In this document: piece after piece, positions 31,393 to 41,765 of the stretch
Layout: each line of letters begins with the position of its first letter
Position numbering within the stretch: the stretch's first letter is position 1
DNA from: Azolla caroliniana
Lineage: Eukaryota; Polypodiophyta
Direction: 5' to 3'
DNA length: 64,000 nt
NCBI GenBank assembly: GCA_043228905.1
Contig: JBHGNT010000002.1
Location: 8,742,001 to 8,806,000, forward strand
Notes under the pieces: model-generated
Databases searched by the model: none
What the model was told of the DNA's origin: nothing
Seen by the model: the letters and a program-made list of their open reading frames with translations, nothing else
Translations under genes and position numbers: made by a program

Positions 31393-33965
31393 AACTCCCC
31401 CTTCACTCCGGCATGGGGTGGCTTACTAGTCTGATCCGCTTCCGGCATGCGTCCAGCTTGTCGGGTATCAGCACTTTGGTCAGCATATCTGACTCGTTCT
31501 CGGTCGTGTGGATCTTCGTCAGCGCGAACTCCTAGTCATCTACTCTTTCCCGGATCCAGTGATACCTTCGCTGGATATGCTTCGTCCGGGAATGGTAGGT
31601 AGCATTCATCGGACCTCTTCTTCTGCCGGTTCGGTATCCACACCGTAACCGACTGGTTCCTCGAGTGCTAACCGGTCTCTTGCTGGTTGGGTCTGCTCAT
31701 CGTAGAATCGATCCTTACCGATCGACTCGGAGTTCATTATCTTCTTCTCTGACTCCCAGTCGGCGAGCGTCTTGTCCTCCATGAAGATAATATCTCGACT
31801 CCGGAATACCTTCTTGTCGACCGAGTCCCACACTCGGTAGCCGAACTCATCGTCGTCGTAACCGAGGAATATGCATGGACGGGTCTTTGGATCTAACTTT
31901 CCTCTCCGGTCCTTAGCTACATGCACGTACTCGAGACACCCGAACACCTTCAGATGCCGGTAGGACACTTCCTTACTGGTCCATACTCTCTGCGGTGTGT
32001 CTCTGTCCAAGGGTACTGAGGGTGATCTGTTTATCACATATGTCGCCATCGACAGTGCCTCAGCCCAAAACTTCTTGGGTAATTTTGCATGCGCCAGCAT
32101 ACTCCGGACCCTCTCCATTATGGTCCGGTTCATCCTCTCGGCCAGCCCATTTAGTTTCGGCGTCTTCGGCACGGTAAATTCGAGTTGGATTCCCTTCGAG
32201 CGGCAGTACTCCTCGAACTGCCCCCGGTATTGTCCTCCGTTATCTGCTCGAACCGCCTTCAGCTTCCGGCCAGTTGTTGCAAAACAGCGCTCGGTCACAA
32301 ACCGAGGAATAGGATCAACTCACAGAAACCGGGAAATACAAAGTGCACGAAGACAATAGAGAGAAGAGTACACAGGGTGTTTTACGTGGAAAACCCTAAA
32401 TGGGAAAAAACCACGGGAGTCCTCAAACTCCAACTATCACTATACACAGAGATGTACAATGGTGAGGCTACAAGGCAACAACCTTGAGCTCACTGTCTTC
32501 GCCACAGGCGGCGGTAATACACAGAGGCGTCGACCTCTTCCTTTCTCTCTCTCTCTCTCGGCTGCTCTCACTTCGCTCTCACGGCTGAAAACATAAAATG
32601 AGCAACAACATAGAACTGTTTGCCCTAAGTCATATTTATACGCATATGACTTTCGGGCTATTTACAAATATGGCCTCAAGGGCCCTTGGCAAACATATTC
32701 ACAAATATGTCCCCGCATCCGGATCTCGCTCCGGGTACATTCATCATCCGGCTCCGTAGCCGGGATCTTCATCATCCGGCTCCGTAGCCGGGATCTTCAT
32801 CATCCGGCTCCGTAGCCGGGACCGTAACCGTAACCGGGATTGCCGTCATTCATCTCCGGACATCCGACCATCCCATCCGAAGGGACCGTAATCCCAACAC
32901 CAGTTTCTTTTTCCACTCTCACGTGGAGCTCTTTGAAGACGGATAGCACTTGATCCTTCGTCTTCAACGGGGTGGCCCACGGCTTCCTGTTGTGGTCATC
33001 TATAAACGTCATGAAGTACTGCGATACTGCATGTGACTTCGTGTCCACTTGACAAACATCAGTATGCACCAACTCCAGTGGTGCATTATGTCTCATCGGT
33101 GGCCTTGGTCTGAAGGAGGTCCGGTTTTGCTTACAGGCCAGACAATGAGTGCACTTCTCCAAGTGCACGTTCTTCACTGGAATGAGGTTGTTGTTTGCAA
33201 GCCTCTTCATCCCCTTCTCGCTCATGTGACACAGCCTCTTGTGCCACAGCTCACCGGCAATGTCGGATGCCACGTTCACCTCCTCCGGACATAACCGGGC
33301 ATTCATCAGGTACAATGTGTTTACCTTCCGGGCCCGAGCCACAATCAGGCTCCCTTTGCTGAACTTCATCACACCGTTCCGGATGCTACCCGTGTAGCCT
33401 TCATCATCTAGCCGACCGGCTGATATCAGGTTCAGACGATCCTCCGGAACGTGTCGGACATCCTTCAGTAGCATCTTGCATCCAGTTGGTGTTGTCAACC
33501 ACACGTCTCCTATGCCGACAATCCGGCATGTACCTTCATTCCCCATCCGGACACAGCCTTGGTCACCAGATGAGTAGGATGAGAAGCCTTTCCGGTCCGG
33601 GGTAAGGTGGAACAAAGCTCCGGAGTCAACCACCCATGTCATCTCGTCGCCGGCAAGGTATAACTTACTCTACTCAGTGATGAGCATAAACTCTTCTTCA
33701 CTTGCCGCGATTGCCGTCGTTCCCTTCCGATCCGTTCCCCTCCGGTCTTTACCGTTCCGGTCTGGTGTCCGCTTCGAATCAGTGCCGTCGGTTTCCTTGT
33801 CCTTTTGGAAGTGCCGACAGTTCTTCTGGAAGTGTCCCGGCTTGCCGCAATAGAAGCAAGTAGGCCTCCCCCTTGACTTTGACCGTGTCCCCGACTTCTG
33901 CCGGTTCTGGGGACTACGGTTCCTTTGTCTTCCGCGTTCTGATTCGGTAAGGAACGCTTTGGATA
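31393..33965 (-). pseudogene. Copia E polyprotein with RT deleted, split by solo LTR A2
   Basis: Minus strand. The RNase H end (31405-31596) jumps at about 31597 to the integrase-RT linker (EEPVGYGVDTEPAEEE), so RT is gone. Integrase lies at 31740-32274 and, beyond the A2 insertion, at 32900-33400: HTDVCQVDTKSHAVSQYF, RADNGGQYRGQFEEYC, NGLAERMNRTIMERVRSML, and the finger CTHCLACKQN-like text. Protease is WVVDSGALFHL (about 33630; the usual DSGAS reads DSGAL). The zinc knuckle CFYCGKPGHFQKNC is complete (about 33810-33860). Gag is lost at about 33965, where a gypsy fragment begins. Non-autonomous. Confidence 0.85.
32275..32899 (-). mobile_element. Solo LTR A2 (625 bp) inside copia E integrase
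   Basis: Flanked by the perfect 5-bp repeat ccagt (32270-32274 and 32900-32904). Removing the LTR and one ccagt restores an uninterrupted integrase sequence. It is nearly identical to LTR 2621-3215 but carries three rather than two copies of the 28-bp U3 repeat. Confidence 0.95.
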
Positions 33966-34268
33966 GTTGGAGCGGAAAATGACACGTTTCAACTTAGCAC
34001 CTTGGCCGGAAAGGTGCTCCGAAAAAAGGTGAATGGGTTTCGCTTGAAACCCTACTTGGGGCCTACACCACCTAACCCGTTCCCCGCTAAACAGGACAAG
34101 CCGGCGAAACTGCGGAGTAAGTATAGGGCCCTACTTGTACTATAGTGTAAAAATAATATTGTATGTAATCGTTACAAAAGAAAAAAGAAACAGAAAAAGA
34201 AGAAGATGATAGTGACGCTATTAAAAGGACTTGATGCATGCACAAACTTCTAGCGCAAGAACACGCGG
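33966..34268 (+). pseudogene. C-terminal end of a plus-strand gypsy pol with purine tract
   Basis: Plus translation gives FQLSTLAGKVLRKKVNGFRL then KPYLGPTPPNPFPAKQDKPA, matching the C-terminus of Tat-like pol (compare LGTLSGDVIGKWANGFRLKP in G1), then a stop at about 34136. A purine-rich tract (34172-34212, aaaagaaaaaagaaac...) follows, as expected before a 3' LTR. It is probably the 3' end of gypsy F, separated from its 5' part by copia E. The sequence after 34215 has no match and ends at the G1 LTR. Confidence 0.65.
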
Positions 34269-34661
34269 TGTTGTCTGCCTGGCCGGACTAGCCTCAACAC
34301 AGGTGTCTATCCGACACTTCTCCAAAGGGGTGGTAAGGATTGGATGCTAGGTTACACGCGTAAGATGATTAGTACAATTAAGCACAGACGGTAAACAATA
34401 CGAAGATACAGATAAACACGCAATAATTACTATTGTATTACTTCCGTCAAACCATTTACAAATCATCGGATCCTTTTATAGGCATCCGGCAAGGTTACAA
34501 TCGGTGCGCTTAGGCAACTGACATCCGAATCAGTCCGGATCCGGATCGGTACAACTGTACCAGATCCGTCCCTCCGAATAATAATTCTACTATTATTTAC
34601 TTCCTATTATCCGATCCGACTCCGCCTTCCCACTTGTCCTTGCTCTTCTGACCGGCCAACA
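34269..34661 (-). repeat. 3' LTR of gypsy G1 (393 bp)
   Basis: tgttgtctgcctgg to ggccaaca. Minus-strand TATA box in GCCTATAAAAGGATCC (about 34475-34490). Related to but clearly diverged from the G0 LTRs, so it cannot be the partner of 41304-41765 from one insertion. Confidence 0.75.
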
Positions 34662-34664
34662 CAT

Positions 34665-34686
34665 GGCACGCCCGTGGGAAAGTGCC
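34665..34686. other. Short inverted repeat beside the G1 3' LTR
   Basis: GGCAC/GTGCC around gcccgtgggaaa; counterpart of 12835-12856 with a paired base change in both arms. Confidence 0.55.
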
Positions 34687-34711
34687 TTGCACTTCGAATC
34701 CACTCTCGGCC

Positions 34712-37700
34712 TCATTCTTCCTCCAAAATATCGAGCACACTCTGCTCGATGGTGTCAAGTGGTGCTTCTTCCTCCTGTTCCTGTTCCTTGCCTGCCTGGT
34801 CTCCGACCTCCGGTTGGGTGGGCTGTTCCGTAAAAATTTGCTGCTCCGGCTCTGCTTGATTCTGTGGTGCCGGTGCTTCCTCACCGCTTCGTCCGGGTTC
34901 TTCCTGTTCTCCCTCTGTTCCAGGCTCTGTTCTGTTACCAGTGTCGCTTTCTCCGGTCTCGACTGGTCGGCTCGGTACGCCTTCTTCCTCTGCTCTGGTG
35001 TCTTCCGGTCTCAGCTCTTCTTCTTCTCCGGCATCGGTCTGCTCCTGCTCTTCTTCTTCTCCTTCGAACGGAAGTTCTTCTTCAGGTATTCCTCGTCGGG
35101 GTTGTTCGGTGTCGGTTGGTTCAACTTCAGCCGGTCACTCTCCCTCACTAATAGTGATTGGCGTCGTTCTTCCCTTAGCTTCCTGTCGTAACCGGTCCTA
35201 CTCGTATGTCTCCAACTCCAACTGAGTTGCGAGCTGCCCGTCATCCAACCTCTCTACCAACCCTCGGATTTCTTTGAGATGTTCTTCCGCTAAAGCGTAG
35301 AAATCCTCCGACAATTCTTCCCGAATGGTGACGATACTTTCTTCATCCATTTTGTAGAACTTGTCACCGGTCTTCCTCTGATTCTCGGCATCCGCTCGGA
35401 GTGTCTGCAGCTCGGCTGCCTGTTGTGACCACTCCTTCCATAGCTTTTCCGTACTTTCATTGATGCTTGCCTGAGCTCGGGTACTCCATCCTGACATGAT
35501 GAGCTTGATCCGGTCAACCCCCGCCTTAGCATGCGCATAAGCTTCTTGCTTTTCCTTCCTTGCCCGTTTTATAATGTCGGCCATTATCTGAGCCTGGGCC
35601 TCGTAATCCGCTTTCTGCTTTTCATAGGTACTTTGCAGTTTGCTAATTGTGAAGGTCGATTTTTCCTTTTCTTCATTCCTGATCTTGGTCAGATCCAGTT
35701 TTTCCCGCCTTCGCGCCTCTAATTCCTTCCTTCTCTCCGTCGCTTGGGCTATTTCCGCCGACAATGCTTCCTTGTTGGCACTGACCTCATCCATTGCCTT
35801 AGCCAGGTCTAATCGGGTCTCTTTGAGCTGTTCTTTCAGCTTCTCTATTTGCCGGTCGTAGTCTGTTGCCCGTTTCTTGTTGTCCGACTCGGCCTGCTTG
35901 TGATCTCGGTAGAGACGGTCGAAGTCCTCCGTCTTCTGCTTCAGGCGTCGGTTTGCCTGAGCTCTTAACCGATCGTCCCGGTCCTTCTGTTGTCGGAGTA
36001 CTTCCTGCAGTCGTTCTATCTCCTGCTCGGCATGTCGACGCAGTCGGTCCTTCTCCTTTTGCAGCTTCTCTTTTTCTTCTTGCAGTCGGTCATTAGTGGC
36101 TCGACCTTTCCGGAGGTCTTCTTCCATTTTTCGTCTGTCGTCCTCCACCGCTTTCTGCTGCTCCCTTTCTCTTTCCCTTAATGCCTCCTGAGCTTTTAAC
36201 TCCTCTCGTAAGGTTTCTATTATTTTTTCGTTCTCAGGGCCGGTTTGCAAGGCTACCGGTTCCGGTTCCGGTTGCTTCCTTGTTGTCCCGACCGGCTCGG
36301 TGACAACTTGTGCTTGTTGAATTCCTTCCCTTGCCTGCAACAACTCCCCTTGCATTTCCTCGATCTGTGTTCGGAGCGCGACTAACTCCTGAGTTGTTGT
36401 ATGCGTCAGCTGTTGCCTACACATTTCTTCTTTCTCTAACTGGTCCGCTACTCCCGATAACTGCTCCGAAAGCCATCTCAACCATTGTGGCTTTGTTCTT
36501 CCTGTGTCGGGGTGGCCTTGCTTACTTAACTCAGGCTGTTTTTCCGGCCTTTTCTCTGGCTCCGGCGCTTGTTCATTCTTCTTCTCTGGGATGACCGGTT
36601 CTCTGAAGTCCGGCACAACCGGTGTCGGTGCTGCTTCCCTCGGTACGGGTTCCGGTACTGTTTCCGCCTCGGCTACTGGAGGTGGTCCTTGCGCCCTCTG
36701 CTGAGTTTTGTCAACTGGTGGAGCTGGTCCTTTCGCCCGTCTCTCCCAACCTTGTCTTGCTGGGAGTCTTACCAGTGGTTCGAATGAGTCTTCTGTTTCA
36801 GCTTCCTCCTTCGGTGCGGTTACCAGACGGGACCTTTTGTATAAAGACCTCTGGTTCCGGTTCCGGCCGTCACAGCGTTATATGGATTGGTTTGCGCGCT
36901 ACCGGTTCCTCCTCGGCCGATTTCCCTTTGCCTTTACCTGCCGGTTTCCCTTTGTTGCCGGTTCCTGTTGCTGTCGGGATGGTCCTTCCCCCCGTTGTTC
37001 TGCTTCTTGTTGGGTCCATCCGGGGGTGTGTTTCTCCAGGATCTGTCGGCGCTTTGTGACCTTTTTCGGCGTCGTCTCCTGCCGACCTCTTTTCTTTTGT
37101 GTGATGGGGAGCACCGGTGGGACTAACACCGTTAGCCATTGTGCTATCCCGGCCCATGGCTTTTTTCCTTCCCCAAGATTCTTGATGGCCTCCTTCAATC
37201 CTTCGGTTATGAAATGGAGCCAGTCTACATGTAATCCTTCGTATGCTGCTATTAAGAACGTTGCCCGGTACTTGGCTATGGCCGGGGGACGAGGATTCAC
37301 GAATCCGTATTCCATCATGGCGCGGGCCACTTCTCCGAACAACAGGTTCTCTCCGCTCTGTGTTCGGTACGCCTTGCTGCTGATAGAGTACTCACCGAAA
37401 TATTCGAACAGGATTTCGCTTGAAGGGTTTTCGATTGTTTGAAGCCCTCCTGCTTTTATCCCCGTGAGTGCCTGCACCGCTCCTTCCGTGACTTCTGATA
37501 AATCGATCGATGCTGCTGCCTGCTCTGGTTCTACGTGTGGTGGAGCGTCGGCGATCCGCAGCAATCCTTTTAACCTGTTCTCCCTCATCCATTGGCGTGC
37601 CTCCTCCGACAGTACCATTGTTTCGAATTCTTCTTCTGCTGCCTGTTGTTCGGGATCGGGCTGTGTGTGCTCTGTGCGTCGGATCGCTCTTCTGTGCTTT

Positions 37701-37882
37701 TGCGCCTGTATGTAGGAAAATTCGTAAAAAGTGAGTCCTTCGCAGGCCTGTGTCTTATATAGTGGCTTTTGCCTCGAGCCGCCCTTTTCCGTTTCCCGCG
37801 CATGTTCCTCTCCCGCCATAATTAGTATGTCCTTTCTTGTTTGCCACGTGTGAGTGCCCACGTTCCATGCTTTAAATAGCAA
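34712..37882 (-). pseudogene. Accessory 3' ORF of gypsy G1: unknown domain plus coiled coil
   Basis: One minus-strand frame from 37882 to the TGA at 34712-34714 with only four point stops (36899, 36878, 35198 and about 35145) and no frameshift. The likely start is the Met of MVLSEEARQWM at about 37613, matching G0 and K. The N-terminal domain (37613 to about 37050) has LKGLLRIADAP, EYFGEYSISSKAYRT, GENLLFGEVARAMMEYGFVN and WAGIAQWLTVLVPPV. A basic Pro/Gln-rich linker follows, then QWLRWLSEQLSGVA and a coiled coil of over 350 residues (36616-35198, EKEKLQKEKDRLRRHAEQEI and similar), and an acidic tail ending SVLDILEEE as in G0. No signal peptide or membrane helix. Function unknown. Confidence 0.78.
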
Positions 37883-37960
37883 GTACGCGCACGTCCTTCT
37901 TTAATGCATGGTGCCTCTTCGTTGCATGGTGGCGCTCCCACCTCTTGTGATCTCCCCATC
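37735..37960 (-). promoter_or_regulatory. Promoter-like region of the G1 3' ORF
   Basis: Minus-strand order: CTATTTAAAGC (about 37870-37880), the G-box-like CACACGTGGC (37843-37852), then TATATAAG (37754-37761) about 140 nt before the MVLSEE start codon. Equivalent boxes precede the homologous frame in G0 and K. Inferred from sequence only. Confidence 0.5.
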
Positions 37961-37988
37961 ATTACTATGATTCGCGTCGATTTTGCCC

Positions 37989-38068
37989 ACGTCTTCTTCT
38001 TCTTTTTTTCTCTTTTTTTTTTCTCTTTTTTTTTCTCTTTTTTTTTTTTTTTTTTCTTTGTTTGGACC
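37989..38068 (-). other. Internal purine tract after G1 pol
   Basis: About 75 nt of almost pure A with interspersed G on the minus strand, directly after the pol stop. A shorter tract occupies the same place in G0 (16295-16309). It may be an internal polypurine tract or simple repeat growth. Confidence 0.5.
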
Positions 38069-38071
38069 AAG

Positions 38072-40670
38072 TCATTTGCTGGTCCCTCCCGATTTGTTCG
38101 GGTCGGTTCGGGTGGATACCGGATCCTTCTGTCGGTTTTCCGGGATAGTCTTTGTCAGTATCGGTGTCGGTTCTTCCTCGGTCTGAATATCTTCAGCAGT
38201 GTTTGTCGGTGTCGGTTCCTCATCTTGCCGGATTTCCGGGTTTTGCTTGAACGGGTTCGCTGGCATATTTCCCTTATACGGCTTTAGCCGAAACCCATTT
38301 GCCCACTTGCCGATAACATCTCCAGACAACGTGCCGAGCTTATACGACCCATTGTACTCCTTGGTGATCCAGAACGGTCCGGTCCACCGAAACCGCAACA
38401 TTCCCGGCATGTTCCCCATCCGTGTCTGGAATAGTAGCACCGGTTTCCCGACTTCGAAATCCTTTTCGTTGCCACGCCGGTGTCGGTCCACGAAAGCTTT
38501 TCTCCTCCTTTGCTCCAGTTCGAGTTGTAGTAAGCTGGCTATTCGGTTTTCTTCTAATTCCAACAACGTCGCCAGCCGGATTCGTTCGGACTCGTTCTCA
38601 CTTAAGCGCTCCTTCACCTGAATCCGTAAGTTGGGGATCTGGAACTCTACCGGCATGACCGCTTCTAAACCGAATGCTAGTCGGAACGGGGTTGTCCGGA
38701 TGCTGGTTTTGTACGTTGTTCGGTACGCCCATAGCGTGCTTTGCAATTTCGTATCCCAGTCGGTCCGGTTCTCGTTGACGATTTTTCGTAGGATGTTCTG
38801 CAGAGTTTTGTTCGTTGATTCCGCTAGTCCATTGGCTTGAGGGTAGTAGGGAGTACTCTTTTTATGTACCACCGCGTAAAATGACGTCAGGCTTTCTACT
38901 ACCTGCCCGAGAAAATGTCCTCCTTGGTCACTTATAAGCTCGATCGGGCATCCATACCGGCACCATATGCACTCGTACAGGAACTTTGCCGTGGACGCGG
39001 CCGTGTTGTCCCGTAAGGCCTTTGCTTCTACCCATTTGGTGCAATAGTCGGTTGCCACTATGACATACCGATTTCCGGTTTGCATTGCCGGTGGCTTGAA
39101 GGGACCGACAAAGTCCAACCCCCACTTTTGAAACGGTTCCAAAGGCAAGACCGGGTGGTGTGGCATCCGGGCCTGCTCCGTGGGTTGGCCCAGTCGTTGA
39201 CACAAATTGCATTCTCTGCTATACTTCACGGCATCTTTTAGGGTGGTGGGCCACCACAGTCCGCTCTGCCATATTTTCCGAGCGGTTGCGTCGCCGGCAT
39301 AATGCCCGCCGGCAATTCCACAGTGGGCTTCCCTGAGGATTAAATCCTTCTCATCGCTCCGCACTGCTCGTCTCCAGATGCCATCTGCCCCCTTGTGATA
39401 GAGGGTGTCTCCAACCAAGCAGAAATGTTTGCTTCTTACTGCTACCCTTTTCCTTTCATCGCGGTCGATGTTCTCCGGGGGAACTCCGGTGCTCAGGAAC
39501 TGATGCATCTCAGTTAGCCACGTGTCTTCATCGGCTACCGTTGCATCCGTTGCCGGTTTCGTCGTGATCCGGAACAACTCGGCGTCGGGAAACTCATCCT
39601 GGACGCCGTCCCCTGCTTCTCCGGATTCGAGTCTGCTTAGGTAGTCCGCTACCGCATGCTTCGCCCTGGGTCGGTGGAAAATGTCAAATTCAAATTCCTG
39701 TAACAGCAGTGTCCATCGTGCAATTTTTCTCGTCAGGGATGCCTTCGAGACCAGGTAGAGTAGTGCCGAATGGTCGACATGGAAGGAAAACTTCCTTCCG
39801 AGCAGATAGTGCCTGTACTTTGTGACACTATACACCATTCCCAATGCCTCGCGTTCCGTCGTAGAGTAATTCCGTTCGGCTTCTGAGAGTTTCCAGCTTG
39901 CATAGTACACCGGTCGGTACCATTTCGGCTCCGTGAGTTGCATCAGAACGTTGCCGATTGCTACGTCCGACGCGTCGACGAAGACGTGAAAGCTTTTACT
40001 CCAATCCGGCGGTTGCACCACCGGAGCTTGCGACAGCATAACCTTCAACGCTTGGTAGGCTTCCTCCTCCGTCTCCGCCCATAGGAAGGGTACCCTGTGT
40101 ACGGCGGTATGTAATGGTGTAGCGAAGTCTGCGAGGTGCCGTATCATCCGGCTTTGCCACCTTATTTGGCCCAGGAACCGGCTTAAAGCCTTTGCGTTAT
40201 TTGGTGCTGGTGCCTCGAGAATCGCCTTGACTTTATCCGGATCTACCGCGATTCCTTCCTTACTCACCACGTGCCCTAGTAAGTTGCCGCTTGCCACTCC
40301 AAAGACGCACTTGGCCGGGTTCAGGCTCAATCGGTACTCGCGGCACTTCTCCAAGCACAGCCGGAGGTGATCGAGATGCTCTCCGTGCCGGCTATAGACC
40401 GCGAAATCGTCAAGGAAGACCTGCATAAAACCGGGGATATATTCCCCGAAAATTTCCATTATTATCCTTTGAAAGGTCGTTGGAGCCGTCTTTAGTCCGA
40501 ACATCATCACGACCGCGACGAACACTCCCCATTCCGTCACGAACGTTGTCTTCTCCTGGTCGGCCGGGTTCATTCGTCTTTGGTTGTAGCCGCTAAATCC
40601 ATCCAGGAAGCTGTAAACTTCGTGGCCGGCTACCGCATCTAGCACCCCGTCCGTAAATGGTAGTTTGCAG
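38072..40670 (-). pseudogene. Ty3/gypsy pol of G1, fused in frame to G0 gag start
   Basis: Part of an uninterrupted 1013-codon minus frame (38072-41113). RT is entered at KLPFTDGVLDAV, so protease and the first RT block are missing. It continues SFLDGFSGYNQRRM, VFLDDFAVYSRHG, RNase H (FHVFVDASDVAIG, STTEREALGMVYSV, FHVDHSALLYLV, ADYLSRLESGE), the integrase finger HCGIAGGHYAG...CNLCQRL, the core WGLDFVGPFKPP, ATDYCTKWVEAKAL, ELISDQGGHFLG, NGLAESTNK, and the C-terminal modules FRWTGPFWIT and NGFRLKPYKG with a hydrophilic tail. RNase H and integrase look intact, and no stops occur. The truncation at the 5' end makes it non-autonomous. Confidence 0.88.
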
Positions 40671-41248
40671 AAATGCATACACATGGGCTTTTGCATCCGG
40701 ATCATCTCGGTACTTGGGATATTGGAATGACATGTGTTGTCCGGTGTCGGAACACGAGCTAGTGGTGTCGGAGGTCTCCCCTCCTCTTCTTTCGATGTTT
40801 CACGTAGTAGGGTCAGAGGTTGATCCACCGCTTGCCGGTCTGGGGCTTCCCGTTCCGTTAATTCCGATTCTGGTGTCAGCAAGGTATCCGGCTGCTCGTC
40901 CTCCGGTTCGTCTGGCATGTCGTGGCTGCTACAGTAATTCGAATGGGCGCTGCATTCGGCGTCCGAATCCGATTCGAAGGCCGAGAATGGTTCGAGATCG
41001 CCTTCCCCTGTCGCTAATGCCTGCAGAATGGATTCCACGTCCCGAAGACTGCTCAAGCTGCTTCCTTCGTCCGGGTGGGAATTCTGTTGCACGCGGAGTG
41101 ACTCCGCGGCCACTCGCCGGATTACATTGGAAAGTGATCGATCCGCACGGATCTCTTCTGCCGCCCGCTAGAAAGCCTCTCGCTTCCGCAATCGTTCGGC
41201 AATTCTTCTTGCTCACTCCGTAACCGGGTCGTTCGTTGGTCTAGTCAT
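40671..41248 (-). pseudogene. Putative gag N-terminal region of gypsy G0
   Basis: Starts MTRPTNDPVTE at 41248, about 33 nt after the primer site. Two in-frame stops occur before the segment NVIRRVAAESLRVQQ. It then runs openly through acidic, Ser/Pro-rich sequence (SSLSSLRDVESILQALATGE, FSAFESDSDAECSAH) to about 40670, where it joins G1 RT in the same frame. It is assigned to G0 by adjacency to the G0 primer site and LTR. No gag fold is recognisable in this N-terminal part. Confidence 0.5.
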
Positions 41249-41280
41249 CCATTCCCGCTGCTATTCGCTATGTTTGTGCA

Positions 41281-41296
41281 AGAATCGTGGTCGCCA
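41281..41296 (-). promoter_or_regulatory. Primer binding site of gypsy G0
   Basis: Minus strand TGGCGACCACGATTCT begins 7 nt inside the LTR edge. It starts with TGGCGAC like the tRNA-Arg-type primer sites known from Tat/Ogre gypsy elements; the exact tRNA is not determined. Confidence 0.6.
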
Positions 41297-41303
41297 AAAA
41301 CTG

Positions 41304-41765
41304 TGTTATCCCTAGGAGTCGTACAATGCCCTAACACAGAGTGTCCCTTTGAAACACTTCACCAAACGGGGGGTTGCAGTGAGATAAAGTTAGACCGAAA
41401 TATTAATGAAACCCTAATCGGTTAATAATCGGCAAGATCATTAGTCACAATACACGCGTAAGATGAATTACACTTAGCACAGAACGATAATTAACATTGA
41501 TTAAGATATAGAACAACAACACTCTATTAATTATCCGCTAATGATTACAATCTAACCGGGCCCTTTTATAGGTCCCCGGCTCTAAGTACAAACCGGTGCC
41601 AACCGGCGACCGGATATGAACCGGTCCGGATTCGGATCGGCATACCGATTCCGGTCTGTCCGTTCGCTTCTCAAAATATCCTTCTAAATATTATAGATAG
41701 TCAGCTCCCAATTCTTAATTATCCCCCTTTTTTTATTCTGGATTTTCCTTGCCAGCCGGCTAACA
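41304..41765 (-). repeat. 5' LTR of gypsy G0 (462 bp)
   Basis: tgttatccctagg to ggctaaca. Minus TATA box in CCTATAAAAGGGCCC (about 41562-41576). Pairs with 12371-12831. The right flank is copia D2. Confidence 0.85.

Larger units (their letters stand above)
12371..41765 (-). mobile_element. Gypsy G0 (Tat-like) containing later insertions
   Basis: Its LTRs at 12371-12831 and 41304-41765 are one family, roughly 90% identical by eye, both with the TATA box on the minus strand (CCTATAAAAGG). Its own pieces in minus order are: primer site (41281-41296), gag start (about 40670-41248), pol (24737-27790), pol tail (16300-16465), promoter repeats and the 3' accessory frame (12885-15626). The rest is later insertions. 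Target flanks are tttga and tctaa, two mismatches in five, as expected for an old insertion. Confidence 0.65.

Noticed and set aside
34864-35191. Plus-strand frames rich in Leu/Ser/Phe opposite the coiled-coil coding region
   Set aside because: They are antisense shadows of Glu/Lys/Gln-rich coding on the minus strand; the hydrophobic look is a codon-complement effect, not an envelope protein.
37904-38287. Phe-rich plus-strand frame resembling membrane segments
   Set aside because: It is the complement of the A-rich tract after G1 pol.
34269-41765. G1 as a single element bounded by LTRs 34269-34661 and 41304-41765
   Set aside because: The two LTRs are clearly different subfamilies, while 41304-41765 matches 12371-12831; the flanks cgcgg and tctaa also disagree.
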